64,000 nucleotides of DNA from Micromonospora trifolii (GCF_022229005.1 NZ_JAKKFD010000014.1:32587-96586), one strand, 5' to 3'; positions 25,578 through 35,587 are shown, numbered from the stretch's first letter. Numbers and translations: made by a program. The notes: generated by a model from the sequence alone, not told the origin.

Positions 25578-25637
25578 CTACGCGCGGGAGATGGCCGCCG
25601 GGTCGGCGGGCCACCAACTGGTCAACTGCGCGAGCAT
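25578..25637 (-). CDS. trpL: trp leader peptide
   Basis: A 19-residue frame from ATG 25637 reads MLAQLTSWWPADPAAISRA and has two adjacent Trp codons in the middle. It sits 90 bp upstream of trpEG on the same strand with a GC-rich hairpin between. This is the layout of ribosome-mediated trp attenuation, described for a fused anthranilate synthase gene in Streptomyces. When Trp-tRNA is scarce, ribosomes stall at WW and the terminator fails to form. The frame is too short to be found by ordinary gene callers. Confidence 0.75.
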   Translation of the reverse strand: MLAQLTSWWPADPAAISRA

Positions 25638-25691
25638 GTGATCCACCCTACGCGCCCGTCGGCCGGCCGGCACGGGGTAACTTGACCGGCG

Positions 25692-27104
25692 ATGAACATT
25701 CTCGCGCTCGACCTGGGCACCTCCTCGGTACGCGGGCTGGTGCTGGACGCGGACACCCAGCCGCTGCCCGGCGCTCTGGCCCGCCGCAAGGTCGACCTCG
25801 CCATCGGCGACGACGGCACCGGCACGCTGTCCGGTCGGGACTATCTGGCGAGCCTGGTCGAGTGCCTGGACGAGCTGGCCGAGTCGGGGCACCTGCACGA
25901 CGTCGGCCTGGTGGCGGTCTCCGCCCAGTGGCACTCGGTGCTCCCGCTGGACCGCGACGGCGCCCCCCTGGGCCCGGTGATCACCTGGCTGGACACCCGG
26001 CCCGCCCCCGTCGGGCGCACTGCGGGGCCGGCCGACCCGGACGGCTTCCACCAGCGCACCGGCTGCTGGTGGCACCGTTCGTACTGGTCGATGCGGTTGC
26101 CCTGGTTACGCGAGCAGTCCGGCACCCCGATCGCCCGGTTCGTGGGTCTGCCCGAGTACGTGCTGGGCGAGCTGCTCGACTCGGCGCCCATGTCGATCTC
26201 CCAGGCCTCCGGGACCGGTCTGCTGGACCTGCGCACCCTGCGCTGGGACGAGGAGGCGCTGACGCTGGCCGAGGCGCGCCCGGAGGAGCTGCCGCCGCTG
26301 GGCGAGCTGGACTGGCACGGCCGGCTCCGGGTCGACCTGGCCCGTCGGTGGCCGCAGTTGGCGCAGGCCCGCTGGTCACCGCCGGTGGGCGACGGTGGGG
26401 CGTCGAACGTCGGCTCGGGCTGCGTCGACCCGAGCCGGGCCGCCGTCACAGTGGGCACCTCCGCGGCCGTACGGCTGATGCAGCGGATCCCGGCGGGCGA
26501 GCCGATGCCGCGCCTGCCCGAACGGTTGTGGCGGTACCGGGTCGACCACGACCACGTGGTGACCGGGGCGGCGTACGCCAACGGCGGCAACCTCTTCGCC
26601 TGGGCGGACCGGGAGCTGCGGTTGCCTCGGGGCGCCGAGCTGGACGCGGCGCTGGCGCTGGTGCCGGCGGGCGGTGGCCGACCGGCGGATTCCCGCTTCG
26701 GTGGCGATCGGGCGCCCGGGTTGGCGCCGGCGGGCAGCGGTGAGCTGCGCGGTCTCAGCTTCGGCACCACAGCGGTCGACATCCTGGCCGGGCTGATGCA
26801 GGGGTTGTGTGAGTTGGTCGCCGAGGATCTCGGGGTGCTGGAGTCCACCATCGACAAACCGGTCGGCGTGGTGCTGGGCGGCGGTGCGGTGGCCGCATCG
26901 GTGTGGTGGCGGCAGGCCTTCGCGACCGCGCTCGCACCGCGACCGGTGTCGCATCAACGCAACCCGGAGATCGGTGCCACCGGTGCCGCGTTGGTGGCGC
27001 TGGGGCGCTTCGGTGACGCGATCGAGCTCGCCGACATCGGCCGGACGGACGAGCTGGTTTTACCGACCACGGCAGGAGGTTCCCACCCGCAGTATCCTTC
27101 CTGA
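25692..27104 (+). CDS. FGGY family carbohydrate kinase (gluconokinase-like)
   Basis: This is a 470-residue protein of the FGGY fold: N-terminal LDLGTSSVRGLVLD binds the ATP phosphates, SAQWHSVLPLD and TWLDTRP line the sugar site, and GTSAAVRLM plus VVLGGGAVAASVWW belong to the second lobe. The TWLDTRP and QASGTGLLDL segments match gluconokinase/xylulokinase members; gluconate is the likelier substrate but this is not certain. The start is ATG 25692, divergent from the trp leader with only 54 bp between, so promoters must overlap. Confidence 0.85.
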   Translation: MNILALDLGTSSVRGLVLDADTQPLPGALARRKVDLAIGDDGTGTLSGRDYLASLVECLDELAESGHLHDVGLVAVSAQWHSVLPLDRDGAPLGPVITWLDTRPAPVGRTAGPADPDGFHQRTGCWWHRSYWSMRLPWLREQSGTPIARFVGLPEYVLGELLDSAPMSISQASGTGLLDLRTLRWDEEALTLAEARPEELPPLGELDWHGRLRVDLARRWPQLAQARWSPPVGDGGASNVGSGCVDPSRAAVTVGTSAAVRLMQRIPAGEPMPRLPERLWRYRVDHDHVVTGAAYANGGNLFAWADRELRLPRGAELDAALALVPAGGGRPADSRFGGDRAPGLAPAGSGELRGLSFGTTAVDILAGLMQGLCELVAEDLGVLESTIDKPVGVVLGGGAVAASVWWRQAFATALAPRPVSHQRNPEIGATGAALVALGRFGDAIELADIGRTDELVLPTTAGGSHPQYPS

Positions 27105-27203
27105 ACCTCGGCCTCGCCCGGGCCGTTGACAGCGGTACCGAGCCTGGTTGGATGGACTGCGCTCCCCCGACCGCGGTGGACGCGGTAGGACGGAGGAGGC
27201 AGG

Positions 27204-29741
27204 GTGGCGGCAGGTCCCGACCCGGCGAACGGCGCGGTGTCGAACCATCGCCGACGCCGCTTCGATGTCCGAGTCGTTCCGCATCGACGGCGGTCGCCGT
27301 TCCGGCTGCGCGACTGGCGGATGAGCACGAAGCTCGCCACAGTGCTGCTGGTGCCGTCGATGGCGTTCCTCCTGCTCGCCGGGGTGCAGACCAGCACCCT
27401 GGTGGGGCGGACGACGGCGTTGAACGACTTCTCCAGTCAGGTCGGCATCGGCCGGCAGATCACCGCTGCGGTGCACCAGCTCCAGCAGGAGCGTGACCGC
27501 TCGGCGGGGGAGCTGGGTGAGCTGCGTAAGGGTGGTGACCGGCAGGCCGCCGCGAACGACCTGAAGCCGTTGCAGGCGGCCACCGACAAGGCCATCGTGG
27601 ACCTCAGCCGGGCGGCCGAGCCGCTGGCGGACGCGGACGCGTCCTGGCGGGTGGCCTTCTCCGAGGCGCTGGAGGCGTACGACCAGGTGGTCGACATCCG
27701 CTCGGCGATTCCGCCGGCGGTGCTCAGCAGCGAGACGATCCTGGGTAACTACCACCGGGCCGTCGGGGCGTTGCTCGATCTGCTCGCCGAACCGACGCCG
27801 GGTCAGAACCAGCCGGCGTTGAACGACGCGGTGCTGCGTTACGTCCAGTTGGCCCGGGTCAAGGAGCTCTCCTCCCGGGTGCGGGCCCAGCTCTACGCCG
27901 CCGCCCGCGCCGGTGCGTACGGCACCGAGGACCGGGTGGTCCTCGCCGACCTGCGCGGTCAGCAACTCACCGCGCTGGGCGCGTTCCGGGTGGCCGCGAC
28001 CAGTGAGCAGATCCGCCGCTACGACGAGACCTCGGTGTCTCCGATGTTCCTGGTCGCCACCGGGTTGGAGGAGCGCAGCCTGTCCTCCGGCGGCGCGTCG
28101 CCGCAGGTGCTGCCGTCGGAGCAGTGGTGGTCGGCCAGCCAGCAGCGCCAGGAGCTGCTGCGTCAGCTTGAGGCGGGTGTGCTCGACGACGCCGTGCGCC
28201 AGGCCGAGGAGGCCAGCGACGATCAGCTGCGGACGACCCTGCTGGTCGTCGGCGGGGTGGTCACGGTCCTGCTGGCCGCCCTGCTGATCTCGTTGCTCAT
28301 CGGGCGGTCGGTCGCCCGGTCGATGCGGTTGCTGCGCAGCCAGGCGCTGCGGATCGCCCAGGTCGAGTTGCCGGACGCCCTGGACCGGCTGAAGACGGTC
28401 ACCGGTGGGGTGCCGCGCATCGACGTCGCACCGGCGGTGGTCCGCTCGCTCGACGAGATCGGCGAGCTGGCCGAGGCGTTCGTGGCGGTGCACCGCAGCG
28501 CGGTCACTGTCGCCGTCGAGCAGGCGCTGATGCGCCGCAACGTCAACGCGATGTTCGTCAACCTGGCCCGCCGCAGCCAGGTGCTGGTGGAGCGTCAACT
28601 GGAGCTGTTGGACGACCTGGAGCGCGAGGAGAGCGACCCGGACCAGTTGGAGAACCTGTTCAAGCTCGATCACCTGGCCGCCCGGATGCGCCGTAACGAC
28701 GAGAGCCTGCTGGTGCTCGCCGGCACCGACTCGACCCGCCGGTGGAACCGGCCGGTCGGGTTGGGTGCGGTGCTGCTGGCCGCCGCCGCGGAGATCGAGC
28801 AGTACCAGCGGGTCCGGATCGAGTCGGTGGCCGACGTGCACGTGGTCGGGCACGCGGTCGGCGAGTTGGTGCACCTGCTGGCCGAGCTGCTGGAGAACGC
28901 CACTGCCTTCTCCCGCCCGGACACCGTCGTGGTGGTGACCGCCCGGGTCGAGGCGGGGGCTGCGCTGATCGAGATCGTCGACCGGGGTCTGGGCATGAGC
29001 CCGGCCGCGTTGGTGCAGGCGAACGAGGTGCTGGCCAGTCCTCCGGCCGCGGACGTCGCGGCGGTGGAGCGGATGGGGCTCTTCGTGGTCAGTCACCTGG
29101 CGGCCCGGTTGCGTGTCGGCGTGCGGTTGGAGGGCGGCGAGGACGGCCTTGTCGCCCGGCTCGCCCTGCCCGAGGTGTTGCTGGCTCCGGCGGGCAGTGT
29201 GGAGCTGGATTCGCCCCCGTCGGCGCGGATGCTGGCGGCGAGCGCGGCGCGGGGGCTGGTTGCGCAGCCCGGGGCCGCCCGGCAGGCCGCTGCCCCGGTG
29301 CTGAACGGCGGGGTACGGGACCTGCCGGTGGCCGGCCGCCCGCCCGGTGTCGGCGTGCCGCGTCAGGGCCGCCCGGTGCCGGTACGCGCCGAGGACGTGT
29401 TGACCCCCGCCGCTGCTCGCGGTGCCGGCGGGGGCTGGTATTCGCGGCAGGGCCCGACCGCGCCGGTGGTGCCCGCTGCGGCGGCGCCACCGACGATCCC
29501 GGTGACCGCCGGCACCAATGAGCGGGGATTGCCAATGCGGGTGCCCATGGCGCAGTTGAGCGCTGTCATCCGTTCGGCACAACCGATGACGGCACCGACC
29601 CGCACCGACCCGGACCCGGAGGCGGTCGGCGGCATGCTCTCGCGGCTCTACAGCGGAGTACGGCGCGCCGAGGCTGAGGACACCACCGAGATACCCGTGC
29701 CACCGTCCGGGGGGCACGACGAAGGGGGACGACGACAGTGA
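27204..29741 (+). CDS. Conservon-type sensor histidine kinase with NIT domain (CvnA-like)
   Basis: This is an 845-residue protein. A basic N-terminus precedes a first membrane segment (about 43-65), an extracellular nitrate/nitrite-sensing-type helical domain (about 66-340), a second membrane segment (about 347-370), HAMP, and a kinase core with [49 protein letters not shown] (N box) and DRGLGMSP (G1). A Pro/Ala-rich tail of about 180 residues follows. This is the CvnA layout of actinobacterial conservons. The start is GTG 27204 after GGAGGAGG. Its end overlaps the roadblock gene (GTGA). Confidence 0.9.
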   Translation: MAAGPDPANGAVSNHRRRRFDVRVVPHRRRSPFRLRDWRMSTKLATVLLVPSMAFLLLAGVQTSTLVGRTTALNDFSSQVGIGRQITAAVHQLQQERDRSAGELGELRKGGDRQAAANDLKPLQAATDKAIVDLSRAAEPLADADASWRVAFSEALEAYDQVVDIRSAIPPAVLSSETILGNYHRAVGALLDLLAEPTPGQNQPALNDAVLRYVQLARVKELSSRVRAQLYAAARAGAYGTEDRVVLADLRGQQLTALGAFRVAATSEQIRRYDETSVSPMFLVATGLEERSLSSGGASPQVLPSEQWWSASQQRQELLRQLEAGVLDDAVRQAEEASDDQLRTTLLVVGGVVTVLLAALLISLLIGRSVARSMRLLRSQALRIAQVELPDALDRLKTVTGGVPRIDVAPAVVRSLDEIGELAEAFVAVHRSAVTVAVEQALMRRNVNAMFVNLARRSQVLVERQLELLDDLEREESDPDQLENLFKLDHLAARMRRNDESLLVLAGTDSTRRWNRPVGLGAVLLAAAAEIEQYQRVRIESVADVHVVGHAVGELVHLLAELLENATAFSRPDTVVVVTARVEAGAALIEIVDRGLGMSPAALVQANEVLASPPAADVAAVERMGLFVVSHLAARLRVGVRLEGGEDGLVARLALPEVLLAPAGSVELDSPPSARMLAASAARGLVAQPGAARQAAAPVLNGGVRDLPVAGRPPGVGVPRQGRPVPVRAEDVLTPAAARGAGGGWYSRQGPTAPVVPAAAAPPTIPVTAGTNERGLPMRVPMAQLSAVIRSAQPMTAPTRTDPDPEAVGGMLSRLYSGVRRAEAEDTTEIPVPPSGGHDEGGRRQ

Positions 29742-30160
29742 CGACGTTGAGCCAGGAGGCGCGTGACCTGAGCTGGCTGGTGAGCGCGTTCGCGGAGCGG
29801 GTGCCGGGTGTGGCGCACGCGGTGGTGGTCTCCTCTGACGGGCTGCTGGTGGCGATCTCCGATCACCTGCCACGGGACAACGCGGACAAGCTCGCCGCGG
29901 TGACCTCCGGGCTGATGAGTATCACCGCGGGCGCGGCCTCGATGTTCGACGGCGACGTCGTCAAGCAGACGGTGGTCGAGATGGGCCGTGGCTACTTCCT
30001 GGTGATGCAGATCCGCGATGGTTCGATTCTGGCCACGCTGGCCGCCGGTGACGCGGACATCGGTGTGGTGGGCTACGAGATGGCCCGGCTGGCCAAGCAG
30101 GCGGGGGAGATGCTCACCCCGGCCCTGCGGGCGGAGTTGCAGCAGGCGCTGCCCCGCTGA
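29738..30160 (+). CDS. Roadblock/LC7 domain protein (CvnB-like)
   Basis: This is a 140-residue protein of the roadblock fold: [31 protein letters not shown] and [16 protein letters not shown]. In conservons it links the CvnA kinase to a DUF742 protein and a small GTPase. Neither of those genes follows here: the next gene is the convergent beta-glucosidase. The unit is therefore a two-gene partial conservon. The GTG start at 29738 overlaps the kinase stop. Confidence 0.92.
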   Translation: MTTLSQEARDLSWLVSAFAERVPGVAHAVVVSSDGLLVAISDHLPRDNADKLAAVTSGLMSITAGAASMFDGDVVKQTVVEMGRGYFLVMQIRDGSILATLAAGDADIGVVGYEMARLAKQAGEMLTPALRAELQQALPR

Positions 30161-30242
30161 GTGCGAGCCGGCCGAGGCCCGGACGATCACCGGCTCACCC
30201 GAGCCGAGCCGTCCGGGCCCGGCCGTCCGGGTGGCGGCGCGG

Positions 30243-31586
30243 TCAGAAGCCGCCGTCGGCGATGACGGAGCGGTACCAGGTGGCGGAGTTCTTGAGCACT
30301 CGTCGCTGGGTGGCGTAGTCGACGTAGACCAGGCCCCAGCGCTGGTCGTAGCCCTGGTCCCACTCGAAGTTGTCGAGCAGTGACCAGACGTGGAAGCTCT
30401 CCAGCGGCACTCCGTCGGCGATGGCCCGGTGCGCGGCGGTGAGGTGGTCGCGCAGGAAGCTGATCCGCCCGGTGTCCCGGATGGTGCCGTCCGCGCCCAG
30501 GGTGTCCGGTGTGGGCAGCCCGTTCTCGGTGATGGTGAGCGGGATCGGGCCGTACTCGCGGGTGATCCGGGTCAGCAGGTCGTACATCCCCTCGGGGTAG
30601 ATCTGCTGCCATTCGGCCTCGGAGGTCGCCCAGCGGTGTGCGGTGCCGCCGTCGCCGGTGACGTAGATCGGGGTGTAGTACTGCACGGCCAGCAGGTCGA
30701 TCGGCGCGGAGATGGTCAACAGGTCGCCGTCGCGGATGCCCTTGGCCATCCGGCTGTGCGGGCCCAGGTCGGCCAGCAGGTCCTCCGGGTAGCTGCCCTT
30801 GAGCAGGGAGTCGAGGTAGAGGCGGTTCTCGTAGGCGTCGTAGAGGTGGGCGGCCGCGGCAGACTGCGGGGAGTCGTCGGCGGGGTAGCAGGGGTGCAGG
30901 TTGAGCGCGGGGCCGATGCGGCTGTCGCTGCCGGTGGCGCGTAGCGCGGCGACGGCGAACCCGTGGGCGAGTTGCAGGTGGTGGGCGACCAGGTAGGCGG
31001 CGTCCGGGTCCTGCCGGCCGGGGGCGTGGTGGCCGGTGAGATAGCCGTTCTGCACCACGGTCTTGGGTTCGTTGATGGTGAGCCAGGCCGGCACCCGGTC
31101 GCCGAGGGCGCGGAAGACCACGTCGGCGTAGTCGGCGAAGCGGTGGGCGGTGTCGCGTGACTCCCAGCCGCCGGCGTCCTGGAGCGCCTGCGGGAGGTCC
31201 CAGTGGAACAGGGTGGCCATCGGGGTGATTCCGCGCTCGTGCAGGCCGTCGAGGAGCCGGCGGTAGAAGTCGAGGCCGCGTTGGTTGGGCGTGCCGGTGC
31301 CGTCGGGCTGGATCCGGGGCCAGGAGATGGAGAAGCGGTAGCTGCGCAACCCGAGGTCGCGCATGAGGTCGAGGTCCTCGGCGTAGCGGTGGTAGTGGTC
31401 GATGGCCACGTCGCCGGTGTCGCCGTTGCGGGTGCGCCCTGGGACGCGGCTGAAGGTGTCCCAGACCGACTCGCCGCGCCCGTCCTCCTTGGTGGCGCCC
31501 TCGATCTGGTACGCGGAGGTGGCCGCGCCCCAGCCGAAGTTGTCCGGGAAGCGCAGCGGGCCGGCGGGCCCAATAGGTATCGACAT
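30243..31586 (-). CDS. GH1 beta-glucosidase
   Basis: This is a 447-residue protein, the usual length. It has the GH1 N-terminal signature FPDNFGWGAATSAYQIEGA, the acid/base Glu in TINEPKTV and the nucleophile Glu in ITENGLPTP; LFHWDLPQAL and WSLLDNFEWDQGY complete the family. There is no signal peptide, so it is an intracellular cellobiase acting on imported cellobiose or cellodextrins. The start is ATG 31586 with GAGGAG upstream. A CebR-like operator lies 40 bp upstream, which ties it to cellulose utilisation together with the divergent GH48 gene. Confidence 0.95.
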   Translation of the reverse strand: MSIPIGPAGPLRFPDNFGWGAATSAYQIEGATKEDGRGESVWDTFSRVPGRTRNGDTGDVAIDHYHRYAEDLDLMRDLGLRSYRFSISWPRIQPDGTGTPNQRGLDFYRRLLDGLHERGITPMATLFHWDLPQALQDAGGWESRDTAHRFADYADVVFRALGDRVPAWLTINEPKTVVQNGYLTGHHAPGRQDPDAAYLVAHHLQLAHGFAVAALRATGSDSRIGPALNLHPCYPADDSPQSAAAAHLYDAYENRLYLDSLLKGSYPEDLLADLGPHSRMAKGIRDGDLLTISAPIDLLAVQYYTPIYVTGDGGTAHRWATSEAEWQQIYPEGMYDLLTRITREYGPIPLTITENGLPTPDTLGADGTIRDTGRISFLRDHLTAAHRAIADGVPLESFHVWSLLDNFEWDQGYDQRWGLVYVDYATQRRVLKNSATWYRSVIADGGF

Positions 31587-31625
31587 GGATTCTCCTCATG
31601 GATACGGGGCCACCGCCGAAAGATT

Positions 31626-31639
31626 CGGGAGCGCTCCCA
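31626..31639. promoter_or_regulatory. CebR-like operator upstream of the beta-glucosidase
   Basis: CGGGAGCGCTCCCA matches the 14-bp CebR palindrome known from Streptomyces (TGGGAGCGCTCCCA) at 13 of 14 positions. It lies 40 bp upstream of the beta-glucosidase start. CebR represses cellulose genes until cello-oligosaccharide enters the cell. Confidence 0.85.
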
Positions 31640-32042
31640 TGATAGGGCAGGCGCTGCCGGCCGGTCAGCCGGCCGTCAGGACGGCCGGCGCTGGCTGATG
31701 AGAGGCGGGTGTGTGGCCCCGAGCAGCGAACGAGGCCGTCCGGGCGGCGCGGCGCGCCTGTCCCGTCGGCCTCTTTTCCTATCGTGTACGGGGGTTTAGT
31801 GTGGGGACGGGGGAGGGCAACCCCCGTCCCCACCGTAACTGCACACACACGGGCGAGATTTGGGTCCTGCCGTGCGTGTCGCGCGGGAGCCGGGCCACGC
31901 GAGTGGCTCTGGTTCCACCTCCCTCCCTGTGGCGGGACGATGGCTGACGACGGCGTCCGGGCTGGCCCGTCGTCGGCCCTCGGTCTGGTCCCTGGGCTCG
32001 TCAGAGACGACCCCAGCGATCTTCTTGTTGGAACCTTGTCGA
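31640..32042. other. Intergenic stretch in the cellulose divergent region
   Basis: About 400 bp between the first and second CebR-like boxes. Open frames exist on both strands but none has family-like sequence, a good start or matching codon bias. I see no RNA gene. It presumably carries promoters for the beta-glucosidase side and untranslated DNA. Confidence 0.4.
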
Positions 32043-32056
32043 TGGAAGCGCTCCCA
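32043..32056. promoter_or_regulatory. CebR-like operator 1 upstream of GH48
   Basis: TGGAAGCGCTCCCA differs from the CebR palindrome at one position. It lies about 380 bp upstream of the GH48 start, within the divergent region. Confidence 0.75.
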
Positions 32057-32154
32057 TCGACCGATGTTGCGACTGTAACGCCCGTCACGCCTTTGTGAAA
32101 GACCCAAAACGAGATCGAAACAAGGAGCTGATCCGGCTCTCCGTGCGCTTGTTG

Positions 32155-32168
32155 TGGGAGCGCTTCCA
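32155..32168. promoter_or_regulatory. CebR-like operator 2 upstream of GH48
   Basis: TGGGAGCGCTTCCA differs from the CebR palindrome at one position, on the opposite half from the box at 32043. The two boxes are 112 bp apart centre to centre. It lies 264 bp upstream of the GH48 start codon, implying a long leader or an upstream promoter under its control. Confidence 0.8.
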
Positions 32169-32432
32169 TGGCACACTGTCGATTCGACGCGACAGGAGCC
32201 ACATCGCGTAGTGCGGGTCCACCGAGGGCAACCGGCAGCACCAGCTCCGGTCACGGTCACCCGAGCGCGGCCGGCGGGACCCCCTCCCGTGCGGGCCGCA
32301 CGCCCTACCCCGGCCGGGCCCGGGGAAGACCACCTTCCCGGCGCCTCGACATCCCCGCGGACCACCACCACCCTCGCGGGCAGGCGCCTCGCCGGGGACC
32401 ATCCCGGCCTGGTCCGAGGAGACACCGCGCAC

Positions 32433-35339
32433 ATGAGACAACTGGCAATACGCCGGCGCGTGGCGCTCGCCGCCGCCGCGCTGCTCGCCATCGGCGGGGT
32501 GACCCTGCCGGCCGGCGCCGCACAGGCCGCACCCGCCTGCGACGTGGTCTACGCGACCAACGACTGGAACACCGGCTTCACCGCGAACGTCACCATCAAG
32601 AACCTGGGTGACGCGGTGAGCAACTGGACGCTCAAGTGGACCTTCCCGACCAGCGGTCAGCGGGTCACCCAGGGCTGGTCGGCCAGATTCAGCCAGACCG
32701 GCAGCGAGGTCACCGCGACCAACGAGTCGTACAACGGCAACCTTGCCACCGGGGCCTCCACCACCATCGGCTTCAACGGCGCCCACACGGGCAGCAACCC
32801 GAAGCCCACAGCGTTCACGCTCAACGGCACCCCCTGCAACGGCACCCCGGCCAACCAGCCGCCGACGGTCTCCCTCGGCCTGCCGGCCGGGCCGTTCACC
32901 GCGCCGGCCGACGTGCCGCTGACCGCCACCGCCAGCGACCCGGACGGGACGATCAGCAAGGTCGAGTTCTACCGCAACGGCCTGCTCATCAACACCGACA
33001 CCTCCGCCCCGTACGCGTACACCCAGGAGGACCTGCCGGCCGGCAGCTACACCGTCCAGGCCAAGGCGTACGACAACGCCAACGGCATCGGGGTCGACGA
33101 GAAGGCGTTCACCGTCGGGGCCGCCACCGGTCCGACACTGGTCGCCACGCCGTCCGCGGTGAGCGTCGCCGAGGGTGGCAGCGCCACCTTCAACCTGAAG
33201 CTCAGCGCCGCCCCGACGGCCAACGTGCCGGTCACCCTCACCCGCACCGGTGACACGGACGTCACGGTCTCGCCGGTCACCGCCACTCTGACCCCGAGCA
33301 ACTGGAACACCGGGGTCACCGTCACGGTCGCCGCGGCGGAGGACACCGACACCGTCGGCGGCGCCGCCACCATCACCGCCTCCGCCACCGGTCTCGCCTC
33401 GCTGGCGGTCAGCGCCACCGAGATCGACAACGACACCCCCGGCGGCGACAACGCCTACACCGCGAAGTTCCTCGAGCAGTACGGCAAGATCAAGAACTCG
33501 GGCTACTTCAGCCCCGAGGGCGTGCCGTACCACTCGGTCGAGACGCTGATCGTCGAGGCGCCCGACCACGGCCACGAGACCACCTCGGAGGCGTTCAGCT
33601 TCTGGCTCTGGCTGGAGGCCTACTACGGCAAGGTCACCCAGAACTGGGCGCCGTTCAACAACGCCTGGACGGTGATGGAGAAGTACATCATCCCCACGCA
33701 CGCCGACCAGCCGACCGCCGGCTCCGCCGGCACCCCGCAGTACGCCGCGGAGTACAACCTGCCCAGCCAGTACCCGTCGGCGCTGAACCCGAACGTCTCG
33801 GTCGGCCAGGACCCGCTGCGCTCGGAGTTGCAGTCCACCTACGGCACCGGTGACATCTACGGCATGCACTGGCTGATGGACGTCGACAACACCTACGGCT
33901 TCGGCCGCTGCGGTGACGGCACCACCAAGCCGGCCTACATCAACACCTTCCAGCGGGGCACCCAGGAGTCGGTGTGGGAGACCGTCCCGCAGCCCTCCTG
34001 CGACACCTTCAAGCACGGCGGTCAGTACGGCTACCTCGACCTGTTCGTCAAGGACACCGGCGCGCCCGCCAAGCAGTGGAAGTACACGAACGCCCCGGAC
34101 GCCGACGCCCGCGCCGTGCAGGCCGCGTACTGGGCGCTGACCTGGTCCAAGGCGCAGAACAAGCAGGCCGACGTAGCGGCCACCATCGCCAAGGCCGCGA
34201 AGATGGGCGACTACCTGCGGTACGCGATGTTCGACAAGTACTTCAAGAAGATCGGCAACTGCGTCGGGGCCAGCACCTGCCCCGCCGGCAGTGGCAAGGA
34301 CTCGGCGCACTACCTGCTGTCCTGGTACTACGCCTGGGGCGGCGCGTACGACGCCAGCCAGAACTGGTCCTGGCGGATCGGCTCCAGCCACAACCACTTC
34401 GGCTACCAGAACCCGTTCGCGGCCTGGGCGCTGACCAACACCCCGGAGCTCAAGCCGCAGTCGTCGACAGCTGTCGCCGACTGGACCAAGAGCTTCGAGC
34501 GGCAGCTGGAGTTCTACACCTGGTTGCAGTCCGCCGAGGGCGGCATCGCCGGTGGCGCCACCAACAGCTGGGACGGTAGCTACGCCCAGCCGCCGGCCGG
34601 CACCAGCACCTTCTACGGCATGTTCTACGACGTCGACCCGGTCTACAACGACCCGCCGTCGAACCAGTGGTTCGGTATGCAGGCCTGGTCGATGCAGCGC
34701 ATCGCCGAGCTGTACCAGCAGACCGGCAACGCGAAGGCCAAGGCGCTGCTGGACAAGTGGGTGCCGTGGGCGATCGCCAACACCACCCTCGGCACCAACT
34801 GGTCGATCCCGTCGGACATGGCGTGGACCGGTCAGCCGACCACCTGGAACCCGTCCAACCCGCAGCCCAACACCGGCCTGCACGTCGAGGTCATCAGCAA
34901 GGGCCAGGACGTCGGTGTCACCGCCGCCTACGCCCGGATCCTGATCGCGTACGCGGCCAAGTCGGGCAACGTGGCGGCGAAGGACACCGCCAAGGGGCTG
35001 CTCGACGCGCTGTCGGCCGCCAGCGACGCCAAGGGTGTCTCCACCACCGAGAAGCGTGGCGACTACCGGCGCTTCGACGACGTCTACAACGCGTCCACCG
35101 GGCAGGGCCTCTACGTCCCGTCGGGCTGGACCGGGAAGATGCCGAACGGCGACACCATCGCCGCCGGCAAGAGCTTCCTCGACATCCGGTCCTTCTACAA
35201 GAACGACCCGGACTGGCCCAAGGTCCAGGCGTACCTGGACGGCGGTGCGGAGCCCAGCTTCAACTACCACCGGTTCTGGGCACAGGCTGACGTCGCCATG
35301 GCGTACGCCGACTACGGCAGCATGTTCCCGAACGGCTGA
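32433..35339 (+). CDS. Secreted GH48 cellobiohydrolase with CBM2, Ig-like and Calx-beta-like domains
   Basis: This is a 968-residue protein. A signal peptide (RRRVALAAAALLAIGG; cleavage near residue 33) is followed by a CBM2 (about 34-136, Cys36-Cys135), an Ig-like domain (about 142-230, PPTVSLGL start and SKVEFYRNG), a Calx-beta-like domain (about 236-335, VSVAEGGSATFNLKLS) and GH48 (about 340-968) with APDHGHETTSEA, which carries the proposed acid catalyst. GH48 enzymes processively release cellobiose from the reducing end and are key cellulases. Actinobacterial homologues usually have an FN3 linker; here two other beta domains take that place. ATG 32433 precedes the signal peptide. Confidence 0.94.
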   Translation: MRQLAIRRRVALAAAALLAIGGVTLPAGAAQAAPACDVVYATNDWNTGFTANVTIKNLGDAVSNWTLKWTFPTSGQRVTQGWSARFSQTGSEVTATNESYNGNLATGASTTIGFNGAHTGSNPKPTAFTLNGTPCNGTPANQPPTVSLGLPAGPFTAPADVPLTATASDPDGTISKVEFYRNGLLINTDTSAPYAYTQEDLPAGSYTVQAKAYDNANGIGVDEKAFTVGAATGPTLVATPSAVSVAEGGSATFNLKLSAAPTANVPVTLTRTGDTDVTVSPVTATLTPSNWNTGVTVTVAAAEDTDTVGGAATITASATGLASLAVSATEIDNDTPGGDNAYTAKFLEQYGKIKNSGYFSPEGVPYHSVETLIVEAPDHGHETTSEAFSFWLWLEAYYGKVTQNWAPFNNAWTVMEKYIIPTHADQPTAGSAGTPQYAAEYNLPSQYPSALNPNVSVGQDPLRSELQSTYGTGDIYGMHWLMDVDNTYGFGRCGDGTTKPAYINTFQRGTQESVWETVPQPSCDTFKHGGQYGYLDLFVKDTGAPAKQWKYTNAPDADARAVQAAYWALTWSKAQNKQADVAATIAKAAKMGDYLRYAMFDKYFKKIGNCVGASTCPAGSGKDSAHYLLSWYYAWGGAYDASQNWSWRIGSSHNHFGYQNPFAAWALTNTPELKPQSSTAVADWTKSFERQLEFYTWLQSAEGGIAGGATNSWDGSYAQPPAGTSTFYGMFYDVDPVYNDPPSNQWFGMQAWSMQRIAELYQQTGNAKAKALLDKWVPWAIANTTLGTNWSIPSDMAWTGQPTTWNPSNPQPNTGLHVEVISKGQDVGVTAAYARILIAYAAKSGNVAAKDTAKGLLDALSAASDAKGVSTTEKRGDYRRFDDVYNASTGQGLYVPSGWTGKMPNGDTIAAGKSFLDIRSFYKNDPDWPKVQAYLDGGAEPSFNYHRFWAQADVAMAYADYGSMFPNG

Positions 35340-35344
35340 GACGA

Positions 35345-35378
35345 CCCGGGGTGGGTGGCGTGGACCGCCCACCCCGGG
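35345..35378 (+). terminator. Hairpin directly after GH48
   Basis: CCCGGGGTGGGTGG (35345-35358) pairs with 35365-35378 with one mismatch over 14 bp and a 6-nt loop, 6 bp after the stop codon. There is no T-tract. Confidence 0.7.
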
Positions 35379-35587
35379 GTCCGGCCCGGGTCCGGGGAAC
35401 GACGGACCGGGGCTGGCGGGACGGCCTGACACCCACGGTCAGGCCGGGGTGGGCCGGCCATCTGGCCGACGCAGCGGATCGGCTGGCCCACCCCACCGCC
35501 CGGACTGGAGCCAGCCGCGAAAAAGCCCAGAAATTCGGGCCGTCGCGGGATCACACCGAGGTCAATGACGGAGTAACGTACGTCACC

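Noticed and set aside
31709..32098. 129-codon frame in the cellulose divergent region
   Set aside because: It would cover an operator, has no family-like sequence and lacks a ribosome-binding site.
32085..35432. 1115-codon leftward frame opposite the GH48 gene
   Set aside because: Arg/Gly/Val-rich shadow of a high-GC gene; the rightward frame has a signal peptide and clear domains.
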